Source: Planctomycetota bacterium (GTDB taxonomy: Bacteria > Planctomycetota > Planctomycetia > Pirellulales > Pirellulaceae). From it: a stretch of 55,072 nt of DNA. The position numbers and the translations under genes were made by a program. The DNA is taken from the NCBI GenBank assembly GCA_016872725.1, contig VGZC01000038.1, forward strand, positions 1 to 55,072, written 5' to 3'. Of this stretch, positions 23,999-34,035 are shown piece by piece. The notes beneath the pieces are model-generated. The model did no database searches and was not told where the DNA came from. It saw only the letters and a list, made by a program, of their open reading frames with translations. Numbering within the stretch: position 1 is the first letter of the stretch; each line of letters starts with the position of its first letter.

Positions 23999-26788
23999 TC
24001 ACGTCATTTGATACTCGGGCGTGGAAACGATCAGGATCAACACCTGCCGGAACTTCGCATTCAGCGCGTCGCGCTGACCCGACCATTGGTCGGGCGCGGG
24101 AAGTTCTCCGAGCGTCTCGATCAGCGACTGACGCTGCTCGGCGCTGATCGGCACGATCAGGCAACATTTCGCGAGGTAGTCGACGACCTGTTCGGCCGTC
24201 GCGCAGCCCTTGCCGTCGAGCGCGGCGACCAGATCGATGCCCTGCTGACCGCCCGCACCGGGCGCCGATTGGACGAGCGCCGCCGCGAAATTGTATCGCC
24301 GGAAGATCAAGTTGGCGTTGATCCAGTCCCGGCCGCCGTACCAGCCTTTCACATTCGGAGGTTGGAGCAACTCCTGCCCCATTTCCGACGTCCAGGCGTT
24401 TATCGCGTTGTAGTCGGCTCCTTTGACTCCGAAATCGCGGAGCAACCCGGCGAGGAGGTGCACGGGACTCTTGATCTGCGTGCCCAGCGAGCGGGGGCCG
24501 TAGAATTCCTCGGACATGAATAGGTTTTTCAGCATCGGACCGAGTTCGAACTGATTGGAACGCAGCACGTTCGCCAATCGCGTGACCGTCGGCGGATCGG
24601 GATTCGCATAGGCGAAATACTCGAACAGCTTGCCGCTGATGTAGCGAGCCGTATGGGGTTGTTGCAGGATGAGGTTCACAAAATCGTCACCCGTCCAGTT
24701 CCCCGTCTGACCGAAGATCGTCTTGGGATCCGCGTCGTGCTGCCCGTAGTTGAACCGGAATTGTCCCGTGTAGGGCTCGTACGAATAGCCGGTCAGCGCG
24801 CGGGCGCCTTCGCGGAGGTCGTATTCGGTATAGCCTTGGTTGACTCCCATCGCGAACAGCTCCATGAGTTCCCGCGCGAGGTTCTGATTCGGATGGCCCT
24901 TGTAGTTCACCTGATTATCGAGATACACGATCATCGCGGGATCGTGGACGATTCCGTAGAGGAGCGCGCCGAGATTTCCGTTGGCGTGGTCCCGCAAGAG
25001 CTGGTTCTGGTTGTACATCAGGTGCGGCCACGCGATCTTCTGCCATTCGCTGGCGAAATGGCCGTGCCAGAACAGGGTCAGTTTCTCTTGCAGCGGGCGC
25101 GGCGACTCGACGAGCCGCCGCATCCACCAGTTGCGCAGGCGGTAATAGTCGTTGTTTCGCGTCGCGTCGCGGCGTTGGTTGAGACGATTCCGCTCGGCAT
25201 CGCTGAGCTTCGACTCGGTCGGCGCGGGCCGCTCGGGCGGATCGACGTGGAGGAGATTGGCGTCGTTCGCGATGTATTGATAGTCGACCAGGTACTCGAC
25301 GGCCCGAACGAGGCCCATTTCATGGAGCCTCGCGACCTCGTCCGGTGTTCCGCCGAATCCGGCGCGGACGAGCAAATGGCGGGCTTTGGCCAAATCCCAC
25401 GCGGATTCGGGGAGCAATTTCAATCCGCCGTCGGCGATCGCGCGGGCTTCGGCCGCCTTGTGCCTCGCCGTCCTTTCGGCCGCCGTCTTGGCGGTGAGAT
25501 CGGACTGACCTGCCGTGCGATCGGCGAGCGCCTTATCGGCGACGGCCTTGTCGGCGGCCGCTTTTTCCGAAGCCGCCTTCGCGGCGGCCGCCTTTTCGGC
25601 GAGCGCCTTGTCGGCGTTTGCCTTCTCCGCCGTCAATCGATCGACGGTCATCTGATTGACGGCGACCTGATCGGCCATGATCTTGGATTCGGCGGACTCT
25701 TCCGCCATGCGGGCCTCCGCGCCGGCCCGCGCGGCGATGGCGGCGTCGGACGCGGTTCGGTCGGCGGCGGCCTTATCGAGCGAGGTCTTGGCCGCGGTCG
25801 TGAGTTCGGCGAGCCGTTGTCCGGCGGCGGCCAGTTCGGCGACCGCGCGATTCGCGGCTTCCTGCAAGGGCGCCTTTCTTGCGGCGTCCGGCTCGGCCGC
25901 CGCGGCATCCACAGCCGTCTTGGCGGCCGCGCTCTTTTCCTCGACCACGCGCGCCGCGGCCGCCTGCTCGGCGGCGCCGCGCGACGCGGCGGCCTGGCTC
26001 GTGGCGGCGAGCTCAACGGCGGCGCGCGCGGCGTTCGTCTTTTCCTCGACCGCCGCCGCGGCCGCGGCCATTTCCGCGGTCGCCTGGTTCGCCGCGTTCT
26101 GGCTTGCGGAAAGCGTCGCGACGGAGGCCGTCAGCGCCGCGCTTTGATCGGTCACCGCCTTCTCCGCGGCCGCGCGTTCGGCTTCCGTCCTCATCGCTCC
26201 TTCCTGGCTTGTGGCCGCGGCGGTGATCGCCGCGTTTCCCGTATTGGTGACCTGGTTGAGCGTGTTCTGAGCGGCGTCGCGCGCGGCGAGCGCGTCCTCG
26301 GCTTCCTTGCTCGCCTGCCCCGCGGCCTGATCGAGGGGGGTTCGGGCGGCGGTGACTTTTTGGTTCGCCTCGTTGAACGCGTTGGTTCGTTCCTGGACGG
26401 CCGTTTCGGCCGCGTTGCGTTCCGCGTTCGCCTTCTCGACGGCCGCCTTGTGCGCGGCCGACTCGGCTTCCAACGCGGCGATGATCTTCTCGGCGATCGC
26501 CTGCGCGTCCGCCGCGCCGACACGCTCGGCCGCCGTCTTGGACTCACGCGCTTTCGCGAGCGCCTCGGCGGCGAGCTGCGCCGTGGTGTTCGCCGACTGC
26601 TGCGCCGCGATCTTCTCCGCGCGCACGCGCTCAGCCGCCACTTTGTCGAGCGACGCTTGCTCGGCCACGTCGATGGCCGCCTCGAGGGGAGTCTGTGCGT
26701 AGGCGGTTTCCGCCGACACGGCACTCCAAACAAGGACCCCCATCAGAATCCAGCGCGAACTACCCGGAGCGACGCGGAACGCACGCAT
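23999..26788 (-). CDS. DUF1800 protein with a long alanine-rich helical N-terminus
   Basis: A 929-residue exported protein. A signal peptide (WILMGVLVWSAVSAETAYAQ) is followed by about 430 residues made almost only of Ala, Glu, Lys, Thr, Ser and Gln. These are arranged as long amphipathic helices (for example EKAAAAKAASEKAAADKA), surely coiled-coil or helical-rod forming. From about residue 465 the DUF1800 domain begins (ARHLLVRAGFGGTPDEVARLHEMG) and runs through LTLFWHGHFASEWQKI, NQNLARELMELFAMGVNQGYTE, EGARALTGYSYEP, and NVKGWYGGRDWINA to the C-terminus. Start ATG 26788 has GAGG five bases upstream; the frame continues further but into TolC-like remnant sequence. It pairs with the downstream DUF1501 gene. 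The rod is an unusual fusion. Confidence 0.9.
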   Translation of the reverse strand: MRAFRVAPGSSRWILMGVLVWSAVSAETAYAQTPLEAAIDVAEQASLDKVAAERVRAEKIAAQQSANTTAQLAAEALAKARESKTAAERVGAADAQAIAEKIIAALEAESAAHKAAVEKANAERNAAETAVQERTNAFNEANQKVTAARTPLDQAAGQASKEAEDALAARDAAQNTLNQVTNTGNAAITAAATSQEGAMRTEAERAAAEKAVTDQSAALTASVATLSASQNAANQATAEMAAAAAAVEEKTNAARAAVELAATSQAAASRGAAEQAAAARVVEEKSAAAKTAVDAAAAEPDAARKAPLQEAANRAVAELAAAGQRLAELTTAAKTSLDKAAADRTASDAAIAARAGAEARMAEESAESKIMADQVAVNQMTVDRLTAEKANADKALAEKAAAAKAASEKAAADKAVADKALADRTAGQSDLTAKTAAERTARHKAAEARAIADGGLKLLPESAWDLAKARHLLVRAGFGGTPDEVARLHEMGLVRAVEYLVDYQYIANDANLLHVDPPERPAPTESKLSDAERNRLNQRRDATRNNDYYRLRNWWMRRLVESPRPLQEKLTLFWHGHFASEWQKIAWPHLMYNQNQLLRDHANGNLGALLYGIVHDPAMIVYLDNQVNYKGHPNQNLARELMELFAMGVNQGYTEYDLREGARALTGYSYEPYTGQFRFNYGQHDADPKTIFGQTGNWTGDDFVNLILQQPHTARYISGKLFEYFAYANPDPPTVTRLANVLRSNQFELGPMLKNLFMSEEFYGPRSLGTQIKSPVHLLAGLLRDFGVKGADYNAINAWTSEMGQELLQPPNVKGWYGGRDWINANLIFRRYNFAAALVQSAPGAGGQQGIDLVAALDGKGCATAEQVVDYLAKCCLIVPISAEQRQSLIETLGELPAPDQWSGQRDALNAKFRQVLILIVSTPEYQMT

Positions 26789-26980
26789 GGCATCCTCACG
26801 CATTCGAGGAAAGATGGAATCGAATGTCGATTGCCGCGCGCCAGTATCGAACGCTCCGCGGGCTCCGTCAAGCGAATTCGGCTGATTTCCGCGAAGTCGT
26901 GGTTCGCTCCGCGAACCACAGAGCCCGCGCGCGGCTTGGATGCCAAGGCGGGTTGATCGCGGAGCGATCAACGACATTGT

Positions 26981-27265
26981 CGGAAGGCCTTCGCCTTCCC
27001 GAATGCGCTGCGTGTCGAGTCGGAGTGAATCGGCCGCCGACTCGATTGCCGACTCGGCGAACCGAATCGGTTCCCCGCGCGCCACGACCTGCGATTGGGA
27101 TTCGGTGACCTCGCTCGCCACCTGATCCATCATTTGGACCTGATGCAATTGGGTCTGGGCGACGCGCGACGCCGCTTGCGCCCGAGCGGCTCGTTCTCCC
27201 AACCCGAGATTCCTCAGCTCCCAGTAGGCCGCCGCATCGACGTCGAATCGGTCGCGACCTCTCTT
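26981..27265 (-). pseudogene. TolC-family efflux protein remnant
   Basis: About 95 codons resemble the C-terminal half of planctomycete TolC proteins: FDVDAAAYWELRNLGLGERA, then a long helix (QTQLHQVQMMDQVASEVTESQSQV), and RLDTQRIREGEGLP, corresponding to the family's NLERIRGGEGLP. The matching ends abruptly at about 26981 and no signal peptide or N-terminal half is found upstream. The fragment is in frame with the DUF1800 gene but carries no signal for it, so it is not that gene's N-terminus. It lies between that gene and the cysK promoter. Confidence 0.65.
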
Positions 27266-27291
27266 TGTGACGGGCAATCCGTCCATTCGCG

Positions 27292-27321
27292 TTGACCCCT
27301 TTTCCCGCGTCTTGCTATACT
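27292..27321 (+). promoter_or_regulatory. Sigma70-like promoter for cysK
   Basis: TTGACC (27292-27297) and TATACT (27316-27321) have 18-nt spacing. The transcript would have a leader of about 155 nt before cysK. No riboswitch-like fold was recognised in the leader. Confidence 0.6.
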
Positions 27322-27483
27322 TCGGCACCGGTCGTCATCGCGATGCCGATCCGTGCGACCGGCACGGACCGCCGTCGCATCGAGTCCGCTGCGTGTTGGA
27401 GACGGGCGGACAGGGTGGTCCCAAACGGGCACGGTCCCATTCGGGCATTTCTTGGAGATTTGGGGAAGCGGAAAGGACGAATC

Positions 27484-28446
27484 ATGAGCGCCGCGACGGA
27501 GAAACGCGTCTTTGAATCGATCACCGAGTGCATCGGCAACACACCACTGGTTCGACTTCGGCGGATCACCGAGGACTGCGTCGCGACGGTTGTGGCGAAA
27601 GTCGAGAACATGAATCCGCTGTGGAGCGTCAAGGACCGCATCGGCCGGGCGATGATCGATGCGGCCGAACGGGACGGACTGATCCGCGAGGATACGGTGA
27701 TCATCGAACCGACGAGCGGGAACACGGGAATCGGCCTCGCCTACACGTGCGCGGCGCGCGGCTACCAATTGACCGTCACGATGCCGGAGAGCATGAGCAT
27801 CGAACGACGACGCATGTTGCGCGCGTTCGGCGTCGAGCTGATTCTGACCCCGGCGAGCGAGGGGATGCCGGGCGCCGTGCGGCGCGCGGAACAGGTCGTC
27901 GCGACCGATCCCGATCGCTATTTCATGCCTCAGCAATTCAAGAACCCGGCCAACCCCATGATCCACCGGCTGACGACGGCCGAGGAGATTTGGCGCGATA
28001 CGGACGGCGAAGTCGACATCCTCGTTTCAGGCGTCGGAACGGGAGGCACGATCACCGGCGTGGCGGAAGTGATCAAGGAACGAAGGAAATCGTTCCGCGC
28101 GATCGCGGTCGAGCCGGTGAACAGCCCGGTCATCACCCAACGGCGGGCTGGCTTGCCGTTGCAACCAGGCCGCCACACGATCCAGGGGATCGGCGCCGGG
28201 TTCATTCCGGACGTGCTCAACGTCGACATCCTCGACGATGTGGTGCAGGTGAAGGATGAGGACGCGGTCAGTACGGCTCGGGCGATGGCCCGTCTCGAGG
28301 GACTGATGTGCGGCATCAGCAGCGGCGCGGCGGCGGCGGCCGCCGTGGAAGTGGCTCGGCGTCCCGAAAACGCCGGGAAACTGATCGTCGTCGTGTTGCC
28401 CGACATCGGCGAACGGTATCTTTCCACGACGCTCTATCCCGAATAG
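27484..28446 (+). CDS. cysK: Cysteine synthase (O-acetylserine sulfhydrylase)
   Basis: A 320-residue PLP enzyme that makes cysteine from O-acetylserine and sulfide in the cytoplasm. [13 protein letters not shown] opens the fold; the PLP lysine lies in [12 protein letters not shown]; the substrate loop is [13 protein letters not shown]; the phosphate-binding loop is [13 protein letters not shown]; and [11 protein letters not shown] and [12 protein letters not shown] are typical CysK-side motifs. Length fits CysK without a CBS domain. ATG 27484 has AGGA six bases upstream. It is monocistronic behind its own promoter; no cysE is nearby. Confidence 0.95.
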   Translation: MSAATEKRVFESITECIGNTPLVRLRRITEDCVATVVAKVENMNPLWSVKDRIGRAMIDAAERDGLIREDTVIIEPTSGNTGIGLAYTCAARGYQLTVTMPESMSIERRRMLRAFGVELILTPASEGMPGAVRRAEQVVATDPDRYFMPQQFKNPANPMIHRLTTAEEIWRDTDGEVDILVSGVGTGGTITGVAEVIKERRKSFRAIAVEPVNSPVITQRRAGLPLQPGRHTIQGIGAGFIPDVLNVDILDDVVQVKDEDAVSTARAMARLEGLMCGISSGAAAAAAVEVARRPENAGKLIVVVLPDIGERYLSTTLYPE

Positions 28447-28467
28447 GGCCTTCCGACGGGTCCGAAT

Positions 28468-28497
28468 TTGACAACCGGTCGGCGCGCCAGCTAAGCT
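28468..28497 (+). promoter_or_regulatory. Sigma70-like promoter for the 28550 gene
   Basis: A perfect TTGACA (28468-28473) and TAAGCT (28492-28497) are separated by 18 nt, 22 nt past the cysK stop. The leader would be about 45 nt. Confidence 0.6.
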
Positions 28498-28549
28498 AGA
28501 AACGGGCCGCGTCCGCCGGTTGGAGACGGCCCGTTCGGAGGGAGTACGC

Positions 28550-30190
28550 ATGGTCCGCACCGCCCGTCTTCTTGTCCTGTCGGCGATCTTCGGCTCGATG
28601 GTCCTGGCCGTTTCGTTCGGACGCGCCGCGGCGCAAGAGGCCGCGCCGGCGGCCGCCGCGCCTCCCGCGCCGGCTCCCGGCGGATTCCTGCCTCCCATTC
28701 CGATCGATGCCAATCTTCACGACAAGACGAAAGGGAACCGGGACGCGGCCACGGCGAAGAGCCGCATCATCAGCGGGAATCAGCCGTTCGACGCGCAGGC
28801 GCAGGCCGACTTGCGCACCTATTTCGAAGGCTACTTGTTCAAGGCCATGACCCACCCCGAGAAATTCGGGGATATTCAAGACGATATTCGAAAGGCCACG
28901 CTCAACGATATCCGCAATGCGTCGACCCGGTCGAGAGAACTGCACGACTTTCTGACGAACCTGGTGTTCACACAAATGCGGCCGTTGGTCGAGCAGAACC
29001 ACCATCCCATTGTGCGTGTCAATGCGGCGTTGTTTATCGGCGAACTGAACGCCGAGGAGCGCGGAACGACGACCCCCGCGCCGACGCCCCTCCCTCAAGC
29101 ACTCGCCTATCTGCGCGAACAACTGGCGAGCCCGACTCAGATCGATAGCGTGCGAGTGGCCTCGCTTGCCGGCATCCAGCGGCATGTCGAGGCGACTTGG
29201 ATTCTTGAAAAGCGGTTGTCGGACGACGTCATTACCGGGCTCGCTCAGGAAATGACGGCCCTGCTCACGTCCGAATGTCCGGCCAACCGATCGCCCGCGG
29301 CCCACGCGTGGATTCGCGGGCGCGCGGCCGACGTGCTCGGCGGAATCTGTGGCTGGATTCCCAATGAACCGGCTTTCCAGGCGCTCGCCGGCGTGCTGGC
29401 CGTTCCCGACAATCCGGTTTCGCTCCGATGCCGCGCCGCGTATGCGATGAGCCGAGTGAAATACGACGCATTGCCGAACGCCGCCCAAGTCAACTGGCCC
29501 GAGGTCGCGGGGAATCTCGCCGGATTGCTCGCCGATGCCTGTAAGCTCGAAACAACGCTCATCGACGCGGAAAAGAAGAAACTCGCGGCTGGCAGCGGTT
29601 CGTTCGGCTCACCCGGCTCACCCGGCGTGCCGGGCATGCCGAGCGGTGATGGGGATGGCGGCATGGCGCCGCCGGGCGAACCGGGCGGCGTGGGCGGTGG
29701 AGGCGTCGGAGGAATGGGACTTGGAGGCGGTAAGGGGCCTGGTGCGGGAGGCGGCTTCGGCGGAATGATGAGCGGCATGGGAGGCATGGGAGGCATGGGC
29801 TATTACGGCGGTGCCTCGTCGATGCTCGGCGGACTACCCGCCTACAAAGTGGACGGATCGCGTCGTCGCCTCTTATACGGCGTGGCATGTGTCCGCGCGG
29901 CGCTTGGAGGTCCCACGAAGGACGCCGACTTGAAAGGGATTAGGGCGTTGGCCCAGGCCAATGCGACGGCGAGCCCGATGGTCACCAAGCTCGAACAGGC
30001 GATCGCCGACATCGACAAGGTCGTCAACGTATCGGCGAAGGAACTCAAACTCGACGATGTCCTCAAGAAAATCCGAACTCGGGGCCAGGAGCTCGAGCAG
30101 CTTCGTCCGGTAACCGAAAAGGCCTCGGCCACCGACGCGCCGAGCGATGTTCCGGCCGGTGATGCGCCTTCGAGCCCCGCTCCGAAGTGA
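28550..30190 (+). CDS. Exported HEAT-like repeat protein with glycine-rich insert
   Basis: A 546-residue secreted protein. GGAGGGAG precedes ATG 28550 by five bases. The signal peptide (LLVLSAIFGSMVLAVSFGRAAAQ) is followed by a Pro/Ala stretch, then helical repeats that look HEAT-like (HPIVRVNAALFIGELN, DSVRVASLAGIQRHVEATWILEKRL, SPAAHAWIRGRAADVLGGI, NPVSLRCRAAYAMSRVKYDA). Residues of about 350-430 are almost pure Gly/Met/Ser/Pro (GGGGVGGMGLGGG), probably a flexible hinge or self-associating segment. A helical C-terminus (VTKLEQAIADIDKVVNV) and acidic/Pro tail complete it. No enzyme motif is visible. Such proteins are common in Planctomycetota but uncharacterised. Confidence 0.8.
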   Translation: MVRTARLLVLSAIFGSMVLAVSFGRAAAQEAAPAAAAPPAPAPGGFLPPIPIDANLHDKTKGNRDAATAKSRIISGNQPFDAQAQADLRTYFEGYLFKAMTHPEKFGDIQDDIRKATLNDIRNASTRSRELHDFLTNLVFTQMRPLVEQNHHPIVRVNAALFIGELNAEERGTTTPAPTPLPQALAYLREQLASPTQIDSVRVASLAGIQRHVEATWILEKRLSDDVITGLAQEMTALLTSECPANRSPAAHAWIRGRAADVLGGICGWIPNEPAFQALAGVLAVPDNPVSLRCRAAYAMSRVKYDALPNAAQVNWPEVAGNLAGLLADACKLETTLIDAEKKKLAAGSGSFGSPGSPGVPGMPSGDGDGGMAPPGEPGGVGGGGVGGMGLGGGKGPGAGGGFGGMMSGMGGMGGMGYYGGASSMLGGLPAYKVDGSRRRLLYGVACVRAALGGPTKDADLKGIRALAQANATASPMVTKLEQAIADIDKVVNVSAKELKLDDVLKKIRTRGQELEQLRPVTEKASATDAPSDVPAGDAPSSPAPK

Positions 30191-30203
30191 GGAGCGACAG
30201 TCG

Positions 30204-30330
30204 CACGCCTCTCCGAGGCGTGTAGCGCTGGAGGAAGGTCTTGGGAATGGGAACTCGCCTCGGAGAGGCGAGCGACGTTGAAAACTCGCCTCGGAGAGGC
30301 GAGCGACAGTCGCACGCCTCTCCGAGGCGT
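30204..30330. repeat. Cluster of four REP-like palindromes
   Basis: Four 17-nt palindromic units with the core CGCCTCxxxGAGGCG occur at 30204-30220, 30255-30271, 30286-30302 and 30314-30330. Units 1 and 4 read ACGCCTCTCCGAGGCGT; units 2 and 3 read TCGCCTCGGAGAGGCGA, the reversed orientation. Units 1 and 4 share the flank GCGACAGTCGC and units 2 and 3 the flank GAGCGAC. They start 14 nt after the stop of the preceding gene and could act as a strong terminator or mRNA stabiliser. Confidence 0.8.
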
Positions 30331-30582
30331 GTTGCATTTCGTTTCCGCATCGCGCGAGGATCGGTTCTCCTTTTTTCTCCCGCTCGTGCACGCGCGCCGG
30401 TTGGGTCTCGTCGGCATTGGCCATGCCCCAAGGCTCGTTCGAGTCGGCGTTCTCCGCGTCGCATCCGGGAATTCGAGCCGGCCATCGATGGCCCGGATGG
30501 CGTATCGGTCGTTCCACCGATATCCTGATGCGGAGCGCGATCCGCGCGGCATGTTCCTTTTCTCTATCGGGGCTCGCACGTC

Positions 30583-32754
30583 ATGTCGTCCTCTGTTCGT
30601 CCGTCGATATCGGTAACGCGGCCCGAACCGGATATCGCCGTGTTGGTTTTGGACCAACCGGATAAGGGAGCCAATATCCTTTCGCGCGGGATGCTCGACG
30701 AGTTCGAGCGGCATTTGGACTCGCTTGCGTCGGACGTCGGCCTTGCGGGCTTGATCGTGGCGTCGGGCAAGCCGGGGACATTCATCGCGGGCGCGGATTT
30801 GCGGGAGTTTGTCGCGTCGTTCGGAACGCCCTCGGAAACGGTCGAGTCCCTATCCCGGCGCGGCCGGACGTTGTTTGCCCGATTGGCTCAAGTTCCTTTC
30901 GTCACGGTCGCGGCGATCGACGGAATCTGTGTTGGAGGCGGCGCGGAACTGGCCGTTTGGTGTGATCGGCGGATCGTCACCGCGAACGACAAGACGCAAT
31001 TCGGGTTTCCGGAGGTGAAGATCGGCTTGATACCGGGATGGGGCGGAACGGCCCGCGCGCCTCGGATCTGCGGACTCGGCAACGCCGTCGAGATGATCTG
31101 CGGCGGTGAGCCGCTTTCGGCGGCGGAGACGGTTCGGCGCGGACTCGCGATCGGGCCGGTCGCGCCCGACCGCCTGCTCGCGGCCGCGATCGATGAAGTC
31201 CGCGAGTCGGTCCGAACCGGTTCGTTCCTGCGGGATCGCGAATCCTGGTCGCGTCCGATCGCCTATTCGGAACAGGAGTTGGCCTTTCTCGGCGCGACGG
31301 CGGCCGCGGAGATCCAGGGCCAAACCCGAGGCCAGTATCCGGCTCCCTCCGTCGCGCTCGAACAACTCATCGAGAGCGCCGCGCTGGATGTCGAACAGGC
31401 GTGCATCAAGGAATCGGAGGGCATATCGCGCGTGTTCGGAACGCCGGTCAACCGCGCGCTCGTCAACGTTTTCTTCCTTACCGACCGCAACAAGAAGGAC
31501 CGGGGCGTCGAGCGATCGGACGTGCCGGCATCGCCTATCGAACGCGTCGGCGTCCTCGGCGCGGGCCTCATGGGAAGCGGGATCGCGGGCGCGAACCTGC
31601 GGAGCGGTCTGTCGGTGGCGATGAGCGATGCGAACGGGACCGCGCTCGAAAAGGGAATCCGCGCCGCGCTGGAGGATGCCTCGTTTGATCGCCGTGTGAA
31701 GGGAGTCCACGCCGCGAAGCTCCTCGAAATCGCGCCGCGCCTGCGCTGGACGGACGGCCCGGCCTCGATGGGGCCGTGCGATCTGGTGGTCGAAGCCGTG
31801 GTCGAGAACATCCACGTCAAGCGGCAGGTATTGGAGCGGATCGAATCCGCGCTTCCCGACGGCGCGTTCCTGGCCTCGAACACATCGACCATTCCCATTT
31901 CCCGATTGGCCGAATCGCTCCGCGATCCCGAACGGTTTTGCGGCATCCACTTTTTCAATCCGGTGCGTCGGATGAAGTTGGTCGAGGTGATTCGCGGGGC
32001 GAGGACGAGCGATACGACGGTGGCGACGGCGGTCGCCTACGCGAAACGGCTCGGCAAAATGCCGATCGTCGTCGGCGACGGGCCCGGGTTCCTCGTCAAT
32101 CGGCTCCTTTTCCCGTACATGAGCGAGTCGCTGGAACTGTTGGCCGAGGGCGTGCCGATCCAGACGATTGAGCGGGCGGCGACATCGTTCGGCATGCCGA
32201 TGGGTCCGATCGAATTGTACGACATGGTGGGACTCGATACGGCGATCTACGCGGGACTGACCATGTTCGACGCATTCCCGACGCGCATACGCCCATCGCC
32301 GATCCTCCCCGCGCTCGTGAAGGCGGGAAGGCTCGGTCAGAAGAACGGCAAGGGGTTCTTCGCGTACGGCGACGGATCATCGAAGAAGGCGGCAAGACCT
32401 CGGCCCGACGCCCAATCGCAGTCGATCGTCGACCGTTACGCGAAGGCGGGTCCGCCGTTGGACGCGACGGCCGTTCAGCGACGCCTCTTCCTTCCCATGC
32501 TGCTCGAAGCCACGCGCGTGCTTGCGGAAGGACTGGTCCGCGACGTGCGCGACGTCGATCTGGGGTTGATCTTCGGCATCGGTTTCCCCGCGTTCCGGGG
32601 CGGGCTGCTGTTCTGGGCCGATCAGGTCGGTTTGCCGACGGTGCTCGAATGGCTCAAGCCGCTCGCCGAACATGGCGAGCGCCTGCTTCCGACCCCCAAG
32701 TTGATTGAAATGGCCGAACAGAATCGGCCGTTTTATCCGAAGGCGAGCGAGTGA
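30583..32754 (+). CDS. Fused enoyl-CoA hydratase / 3-hydroxyacyl-CoA dehydrogenase
   Basis: A 723-residue multifunctional beta-oxidation alpha subunit (FadB/FadJ type). Residues of about 15-200 form the crotonase domain: [12 protein letters not shown] is the oxyanion-hole segment, [15 protein letters not shown] and [17 protein letters not shown] carry the two catalytic glutamates. From about residue 325 the NAD-binding Rossmann motif [16 protein letters not shown] begins, with [15 protein letters not shown] holding the catalytic histidine and [15 protein letters not shown] the dimerisation helix. Acyl chains are hydrated then oxidised on one polypeptide, which then feeds the thiolase encoded 10 nt downstream. 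First gene of a five-gene operon. A weak TATCCT at 30521-30526 may be its -10 box. Confidence 0.93.
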   Translation: MSSSVRPSISVTRPEPDIAVLVLDQPDKGANILSRGMLDEFERHLDSLASDVGLAGLIVASGKPGTFIAGADLREFVASFGTPSETVESLSRRGRTLFARLAQVPFVTVAAIDGICVGGGAELAVWCDRRIVTANDKTQFGFPEVKIGLIPGWGGTARAPRICGLGNAVEMICGGEPLSAAETVRRGLAIGPVAPDRLLAAAIDEVRESVRTGSFLRDRESWSRPIAYSEQELAFLGATAAAEIQGQTRGQYPAPSVALEQLIESAALDVEQACIKESEGISRVFGTPVNRALVNVFFLTDRNKKDRGVERSDVPASPIERVGVLGAGLMGSGIAGANLRSGLSVAMSDANGTALEKGIRAALEDASFDRRVKGVHAAKLLEIAPRLRWTDGPASMGPCDLVVEAVVENIHVKRQVLERIESALPDGAFLASNTSTIPISRLAESLRDPERFCGIHFFNPVRRMKLVEVIRGARTSDTTVATAVAYAKRLGKMPIVVGDGPGFLVNRLLFPYMSESLELLAEGVPIQTIERAATSFGMPMGPIELYDMVGLDTAIYAGLTMFDAFPTRIRPSPILPALVKAGRLGQKNGKGFFAYGDGSSKKAARPRPDAQSQSIVDRYAKAGPPLDATAVQRRLFLPMLLEATRVLAEGLVRDVRDVDLGLIFGIGFPAFRGGLLFWADQVGLPTVLEWLKPLAEHGERLLPTPKLIEMAEQNRPFYPKASE

Positions 32755-32764
32755 GGGTTCATTG

Positions 32765-33922
32765 ATGCGAGACGCCGTGGTGATCGACTGTGTGCGGACC
32801 GCGATCGGACGCGCGCATGCCGAGCGGGGCTATTTCCGGCAAACGCGGTCCGATGATCTCGCGGTCGCGTGCGTGAAGGCGCTGCTCGATCGGAATCCGA
32901 TCGATCCGGCGCGGATCGACGACATTGTGATGGGCAACGCGCAGCAGACGCTCGAACAGGGTCTCAATGCGGCGCGAGCGATCGGGCTCGTCGCCGGGCT
33001 TCCGTTCGAGACGGGAGCCGCGACCGTGAATCGGCTCTGCGGCAGCAGCCTGCAGGCGCTGAACCAAGCGGCGCATGCGATCATGGCGGGCATGAGCGAC
33101 GTGCAGATCGTGGGCGGGTTCGAGCACATGCACCACGTCCCCATGGATCACGGCATGGACGTGAATCCGCGGGTCTACCACCGCACGTCGCGCGGCGCGC
33201 TGATGATGGGCGTGACGGCCGAGTTCCTTGCTCAGACGCGAGGCATTTCCCGCGAAGATCAGGACGCGTTCGCGCTGCGAAGCCATCTTCGCGCGCATGG
33301 GGCGCACGAGGGCGGCGGCTTCGCGCGCGAGATCGTTCCCGTGTACGGGCTCGACGAGGACGGCCGCCGCATCCGGGCCGTTCGCGACCAGTGTGTCCGT
33401 TCGGACGCGAGCGCGGAGAAGCTGGCGCAGCTCGCGCCCGCCTTTCTTCCCGGCGTGGGAACGGTGACCGCGGGCAACAGTTCGCCGCTCAACGACGGAG
33501 CGGCGGCCATGCTGGTCATGTCCGGCGGGACGGCCAAGGAGCTCGGCCTCGCGCCGCTCGTCCGCATCCGAGCCACGGCGGTCGCGGGTGTCGATCCCTG
33601 CGTCATGGGTCTGGGACCGGTGCCCGCGAGCCGCAAAGCGCTCGCGCGCGCGGGGCTCGCACTCGGCGATATCGACTTGATCGAGTTGAACGAGGCGTTC
33701 GCCGTGCAATCGCTCGCTTGCATCAGGGAACTCGACGCCGACCCGGATCGTGTCAACGTCCATGGCGGGGCGATCGCGATCGGCCATCCGCTCGGTGCCA
33801 GCGGCGCGCGGATCGCCACGACGCTGATCCACGCGATGGTCGAGCGCGGCGCGGCATTGGGACTGGCCACCATGTGCATCGGCATGGGGCAAGGGATCGC
33901 CACGGTTTTCGAGCGCGCATGA
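32765..33922 (+). CDS. Acetyl-CoA acyltransferase (thiolase), beta-oxidation
   Basis: A 385-residue thiolase that cleaves 3-ketoacyl-CoA with CoA to release acetyl-CoA. The nucleophilic cysteine lies in [16 protein letters not shown], the second-half histidines in [14 protein letters not shown] and [19 protein letters not shown], and the second cysteine in [10 protein letters not shown]. The N-terminus ([17 protein letters not shown]) matches FadA. It starts 10 nt after the fadB/J-like gene, the usual pairing in which alpha and beta subunits form a trifunctional complex. A 113-nt gap separates it from the ligase gene. Confidence 0.94.
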   Translation: MRDAVVIDCVRTAIGRAHAERGYFRQTRSDDLAVACVKALLDRNPIDPARIDDIVMGNAQQTLEQGLNAARAIGLVAGLPFETGAATVNRLCGSSLQALNQAAHAIMAGMSDVQIVGGFEHMHHVPMDHGMDVNPRVYHRTSRGALMMGVTAEFLAQTRGISREDQDAFALRSHLRAHGAHEGGGFAREIVPVYGLDEDGRRIRAVRDQCVRSDASAEKLAQLAPAFLPGVGTVTAGNSSPLNDGAAAMLVMSGGTAKELGLAPLVRIRATAVAGVDPCVMGLGPVPASRKALARAGLALGDIDLIELNEAFAVQSLACIRELDADPDRVNVHGGAIAIGHPLGASGARIATTLIHAMVERGAALGLATMCIGMGQGIATVFERA

Positions 33923-34035
33923 AAGGGGGAAGGCCGGACGATGGCATTGCGGGGGGGCAGCCTTCCGGGTTGCCCGTACCGGCTCCCGATGTGCGTGATC
34001 GGCGAAAGGCGGGTTCTCTGGGAGGACGGTCCGAA

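Noticed and set aside
24653-26956. 767-residue plus-strand ORF opposite the DUF1800 gene
   Set aside because: It is the mirror of the alanine-rich rod: GCG/GCC codons read back as Arg/Gly codons without stops, and it has no start signal or protein family.
26789-27328. Upstream extension of the DUF1800 frame
   Set aside because: The extension is TolC-like remnant with no signal peptide, and a good start with Shine-Dalgarno and signal peptide follows at 26788.
30480-30493. Perfect palindrome GGCCATCGATGGCC upstream of the fadB/J-like gene
   Set aside because: A single 14-bp palindrome in GC-rich DNA can be chance; no second copy or partner was seen.
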